From contig CANQEB010000102.1 in assembly GCA_947594085.1 (NCBI GenBank), positions 1 to 7,890 on the forward strand: DNA of 7,890 nucleotides, read 5' to 3'. Numbering within the stretch: position 1 is the stretch's first letter; each line of letters begins with the position of its first letter. Made by a program: the position numbers and the translations under genes. The notes beneath the pieces were generated by a model. It did not search any database. It was given only the letters and a program-made list of their open reading frames with translations, and was not told the DNA's origin. Below are positions 5,863-7,890 of this stretch, piece by piece. The DNA is from an uncultured Lachnospiraceae bacterium (GTDB taxonomy: Bacteria; Bacillota; Clostridia; Lachnospirales; Lachnospiraceae).

Positions 5863-6666
5863 ATGAAAATGCCGCGAAGAATCACTTATCTGAATTATAT
5901 TCTGCCAATGCTTGTCGGGCTTCTTCTGCTTGCCGGATGGCTTTCCCTGCGGCTGTGGCAGGCGAGAGCAAAGGAGCAGGCGTTTTTTCGGCTCTCGGTG
6001 TCGGCACCGTCCGCACAGACAGGGACGGCAGCGGCGTCTGAATCCTTCCGACAGGCAGGGCGTTCCGGAATATTTTCTGCGGAAATTCTGGAGCAGATGG
6101 ATGCGCTCCCCGGACTGCGCAGGCGGTGGGCGCTCTATTGTGCGGATGTGGAGATTGAAATTGACAAATATCATACGGATACGGAGCTTTGCGGCGTAGA
6201 AATGTCTGAATATCCTTTGAATGTCATAGAAAGCACGGGGGAGCAGCAGACAGGGATGCGTCCGCTATTGATTGCCGGACAGGATTTTTTCGACAGTTTG
6301 TCGGACGAATACGGGAGTCCGATTTCCGAGCGACAGACGGAGATTCTGAAAGAACAGATCGGCTCCCTTGCTGTCCGTCTTGCGGTGCAGGGGGCTGTAG
6401 ATGCCGGTGTTTCAGCCGGTGGGGGAGGGGAAGACGATCTGACTGGAAATAAGGGGAATGACAGGCTACAGGATGCGGAGCTTTTGGGAATCGCAAAGGA
6501 GAGCGGACTCTACATGGACGCGGAGCAAATGAGGCGCTGGCTCGCACAGCTGGAGCTTCCCTGCGAAATTCGTCGCGTAGAGCTTGAGATACAGGGCGAG
6601 AGGAACGCACAGAAAGCAAAGGGAAGTCTGGAAAAGGCAGGATTTTCCGTAGTATATATGGAATAG
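5863..6666 (+). CDS. Single-pass extracytoplasmic protein, possibly MacB/FtsX periplasmic-domain-like
   Basis: This 267-residue protein has a basic N-terminus (MKMPRR), one hydrophobic segment (about 11-32) and a large soluble domain predicted outside the cell; no other helix is long enough to cross the membrane. A Ser/Ala/Gly linker (about 45-68) leads into FSAEILEQMDALPGLRR (71-87), a beta-rich stretch and CGVEMSEYPL (110-119), then LLIAGQDFFDSLSDEYG (135-151). The order 'start helix, LPG(V/L), strands, Gly-Val-(acid)-x-x-x-Tyr' recalls the periplasmic core of MacB/FtsX-type permeases. The three C-terminal FtsX helices are absent, and a terminator follows directly. The resemblance is weak and by eye. 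A Gly-rich loop (185-189) splits the domain, and a final strand pair ends AGFSVVYME. It may be an accessory subunit of the upstream exporter, as the last gene of that locus. The start could be 5863 or 5869 (in-frame ATGs). Confidence 0.7.
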   Translation: MKMPRRITYLNYILPMLVGLLLLAGWLSLRLWQARAKEQAFFRLSVSAPSAQTGTAAASESFRQAGRSGIFSAEILEQMDALPGLRRRWALYCADVEIEIDKYHTDTELCGVEMSEYPLNVIESTGEQQTGMRPLLIAGQDFFDSLSDEYGSPISERQTEILKEQIGSLAVRLAVQGAVDAGVSAGGGGEDDLTGNKGNDRLQDAELLGIAKESGLYMDAEQMRRWLAQLELPCEIRRVELEIQGERNAQKAKGSLEKAGFSVVYME

Positions 6667-6682
6667 CCTTATGGAAAAATAT

Positions 6683-6731
6683 AAAGCGCCGTACTGTCGG
6701 TATATAGAACCAATGACAGTACAGCGTTTTT
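6683..6731. terminator. Bidirectional intrinsic terminator between convergent genes
   Basis: GTACTGTC (6691-6698) pairs perfectly with GACAGTAC (6715-6722). Beyond one C-A mismatch (6690/6723) the stem continues with CGC/GCG, a G-T wobble and AAA/TTT, giving about 15 pairs around a 16-nt loop. A T5 run (6727-6731) follows on the plus strand. On the minus strand the hairpin is followed by TTTATATTTTT. It can end both the exporter locus, whose last gene stops at 6666, and carB, which stops at 6771. Confidence 0.9.
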
Positions 6732-6770
6732 ATTGTTCAGATTTTCTATTTGCTATTTTGAAATAAAGTT

Positions 6771-7890
6771 TTATTTGTCGTGAATCTCGCTGTGCAGAGT
6801 CTGCAGGGAACGCACCTCGCTGTTGCCGTGGTGCTTCACGTAATAGATTCCCTCTGCTGACGCCATCGCCGCGGCGATCGTGGTGAGGTACGGTACCTTT
6901 GCCTTGATTGCGGCCTTGCGCAGATAGCTGTCGTCGTGCACGCTGTCCTTGCCGACCGGTGAGTTCACGATCAGATCAATCTGGCCGTTGGTGATCATGT
7001 CGGAGATATTCGGGCGTCCCTCGTAGAGCTTCTTCACCTTCTCTGCCGCGATGCCGGCCTCGTTGATGAGGTCACAGGTGGTGCCGGTCGCCACGATTTT
7101 AAAGCCGCACTCCGCGAATTTCCTCGCGACGTCCACGACCTCTGCCTTGTCCTTGCGGTTGACGGAGATCAGCACGGTCCCATCAAGCGGTAGGCGGGAC
7201 TGTGTCGCCTCCTGCGCCTTGTAGTATGCTTCTCCGTAGGAGCGGGAGAGTCCGAGAACCTCGCCGGTGGAACGCATCTCCGGTCCGAGGATCGGGTCTA
7301 CCTCCTGGAACATGTTGAACGGGAACACGGCTTCCTTGACGCCGTAATTCGGGATTTCCTGTTCCTTCAGAGCGGGCACGGGCGATGGGCGTCCGGTCAG
7401 CTCTGAGGTGATGATCTCGGTGGCCAGCGGCACCATGCGAATGTTGCAGACCTTGGATACGAGCGGCACGGTGCGGGACGCGCGCGGATTGGCTTCCAGA
7501 ACGAAGACCTTTCCGTTCTCGATCGCGTATTGCATGTTCATCAGGCCGCGCACATGCATTTCCTCGGCAATTTTGCGGGTGTACTCCTTGATCGTCGCCA
7601 CATTCTCGTCTGAGATGTGAACGCTTGGGATGATGCAGGCGCTGTCGCCGGAGTGGACACCGGCCAGCTCGATATGCTCCATGACGGCAGGCACGAAGGC
7701 GTGCGTTCCGTCGCTGATCGCGTCTGCCTCGCACTCCATCGCATGGTTCAGAAAACGGTCGATCAGAATCGGCCGGTCCGGGGTCACGCCCACAGCGGCC
7801 TGCATATATTCAGTCATACTCTCGTCGTCGTAGACGACCTCCATGCCGCGCCCGCCGAGCACGTAGGACGGGCGAACCATCACCGGATAG
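6771..7890 (-). CDS. carB: Carbamoyl-phosphate synthase large chain, C-terminal part (5' end outside the window)
   Basis: The frame is open to the window edge: it reads Y-P-V-M-V-R-P-S-Y-V-L-G-G-R-G-M from 7889 downward. The visible 373 residues are therefore the last third of a protein normally about 1,060-1,075 residues long. The enzyme makes carbamoyl phosphate from bicarbonate, glutamine-derived ammonia and two ATP, for pyrimidine and arginine synthesis. RPSYVLGGRGMEVVYDD belongs to the second ATP-grasp domain (carbamate kinase step), as does EANPRASRTVPLVSK. From about GTVLISVNRKDK onward lies the MGS-like allosteric domain, with VATGTT, EGRPNISDMI and IVNSP matching the effector-binding loops of the family. 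The C-terminus ends GNSEVRSLQTLHSEIHDK before TAA (6773-6771). No truncation or frameshift is seen. The GTG at 7883 is an internal valine, not the start. The gene converges on the exporter locus and looks unrelated to it. Confidence 0.97.
   Translation of the reverse strand, partial: YPVMVRPSYVLGGRGMEVVYDDESMTEYMQAAVGVTPDRPILIDRFLNHAMECEADAISDGTHAFVPAVMEHIELAGVHSGDSACIIPSVHISDENVATIKEYTRKIAEEMHVRGLMNMQYAIENGKVFVLEANPRASRTVPLVSKVCNIRMVPLATEIITSELTGRPSPVPALKEQEIPNYGVKEAVFPFNMFQEVDPILGPEMRSTGEVLGLSRSYGEAYYKAQEATQSRLPLDGTVLISVNRKDKAEVVDVARKFAECGFKIVATGTTCDLINEAGIAAEKVKKLYEGRPNISDMITNGQIDLIVNSPVGKDSVHDDSYLRKAAIKAKVPYLTTIAAAMASAEGIYYVKHHGNSEVRSLQTLHSEIHDK

Noticed and set aside
5796..6041. Lys-rich 81-codon ORF overlapping the last plus-strand gene
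   Set aside because: Its Lys-rich start is just the purine-rich leader translated, and the rest is out of frame with the 267-residue protein. The main frame has a membrane segment and a much longer open stretch.
7408..7833. Plus-strand ORFs opposite carB
   Set aside because: CarB conservation on the minus strand is clear through this region, and these frames resemble no family.

Overview
The window looks like chromosomal DNA from a moderately GC-rich member of the Clostridia, most likely Lachnospiraceae. This is inferred from the style of the proteins: a DUF6034-like protein, BcrA-type ABC exporter parts, and a CarB whose C-terminus reads like Lachnospiraceae CarB. Strong purine-rich Shine-Dalgarno sites agree with it. 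The species cannot be named from the sequence alone.

Layout: positions 1-6666 hold six plus-strand genes that look like one exporter locus. (1) The 3' part of a secreted or lipoprotein-like DUF6034-type protein (1-1116, cut by the window edge). (2) and (3) Two polytopic ABC-2-type membrane proteins (1181-2065 and 2182-2910), probably the two halves of a heterodimeric permease. (4) A short BcrA/CcmA-type ABC ATPase (3078-3725). (5) A 663-residue surface protein overlapping the ATPase stop by ATGA (3722-5713). It has a signal peptide, a proline-rich repeat stalk, a glycine-rich linker, two beta-sandwich (CARDB / COG1361-like) modules and a C-terminal membrane anchor. (6) After a 149-nt AT-rich gap, a single-pass extracytoplasmic protein that faintly resembles a MacB/FtsX periplasmic domain without its permease part (5863-6666). 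A strong hairpin terminator at 6683-6731 closes the locus and serves both strands.

On the minus strand, converging on that terminator, is the 3' third of carB (6771-7890, 5' end outside the window). It encodes the C-terminal ATP-grasp and allosteric domains of carbamoyl-phosphate synthase large chain. This is housekeeping metabolism, unrelated to the exporter.

How the parts may work together (inference): the ATPase drives the two permease halves. The surface protein is translationally coupled to the ATPase and presents Ig-like modules on a long flexible stalk outside the membrane. Protein 6 is an additional membrane-tethered extracytoplasmic part. The substrate is unknown. The unusual feature is a Gram-positive-type ABC-2 exporter with two dedicated extracytoplasmic accessory proteins, one very large. 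No RNA genes, CRISPR arrays, insertion sequences or attachment sites were seen.
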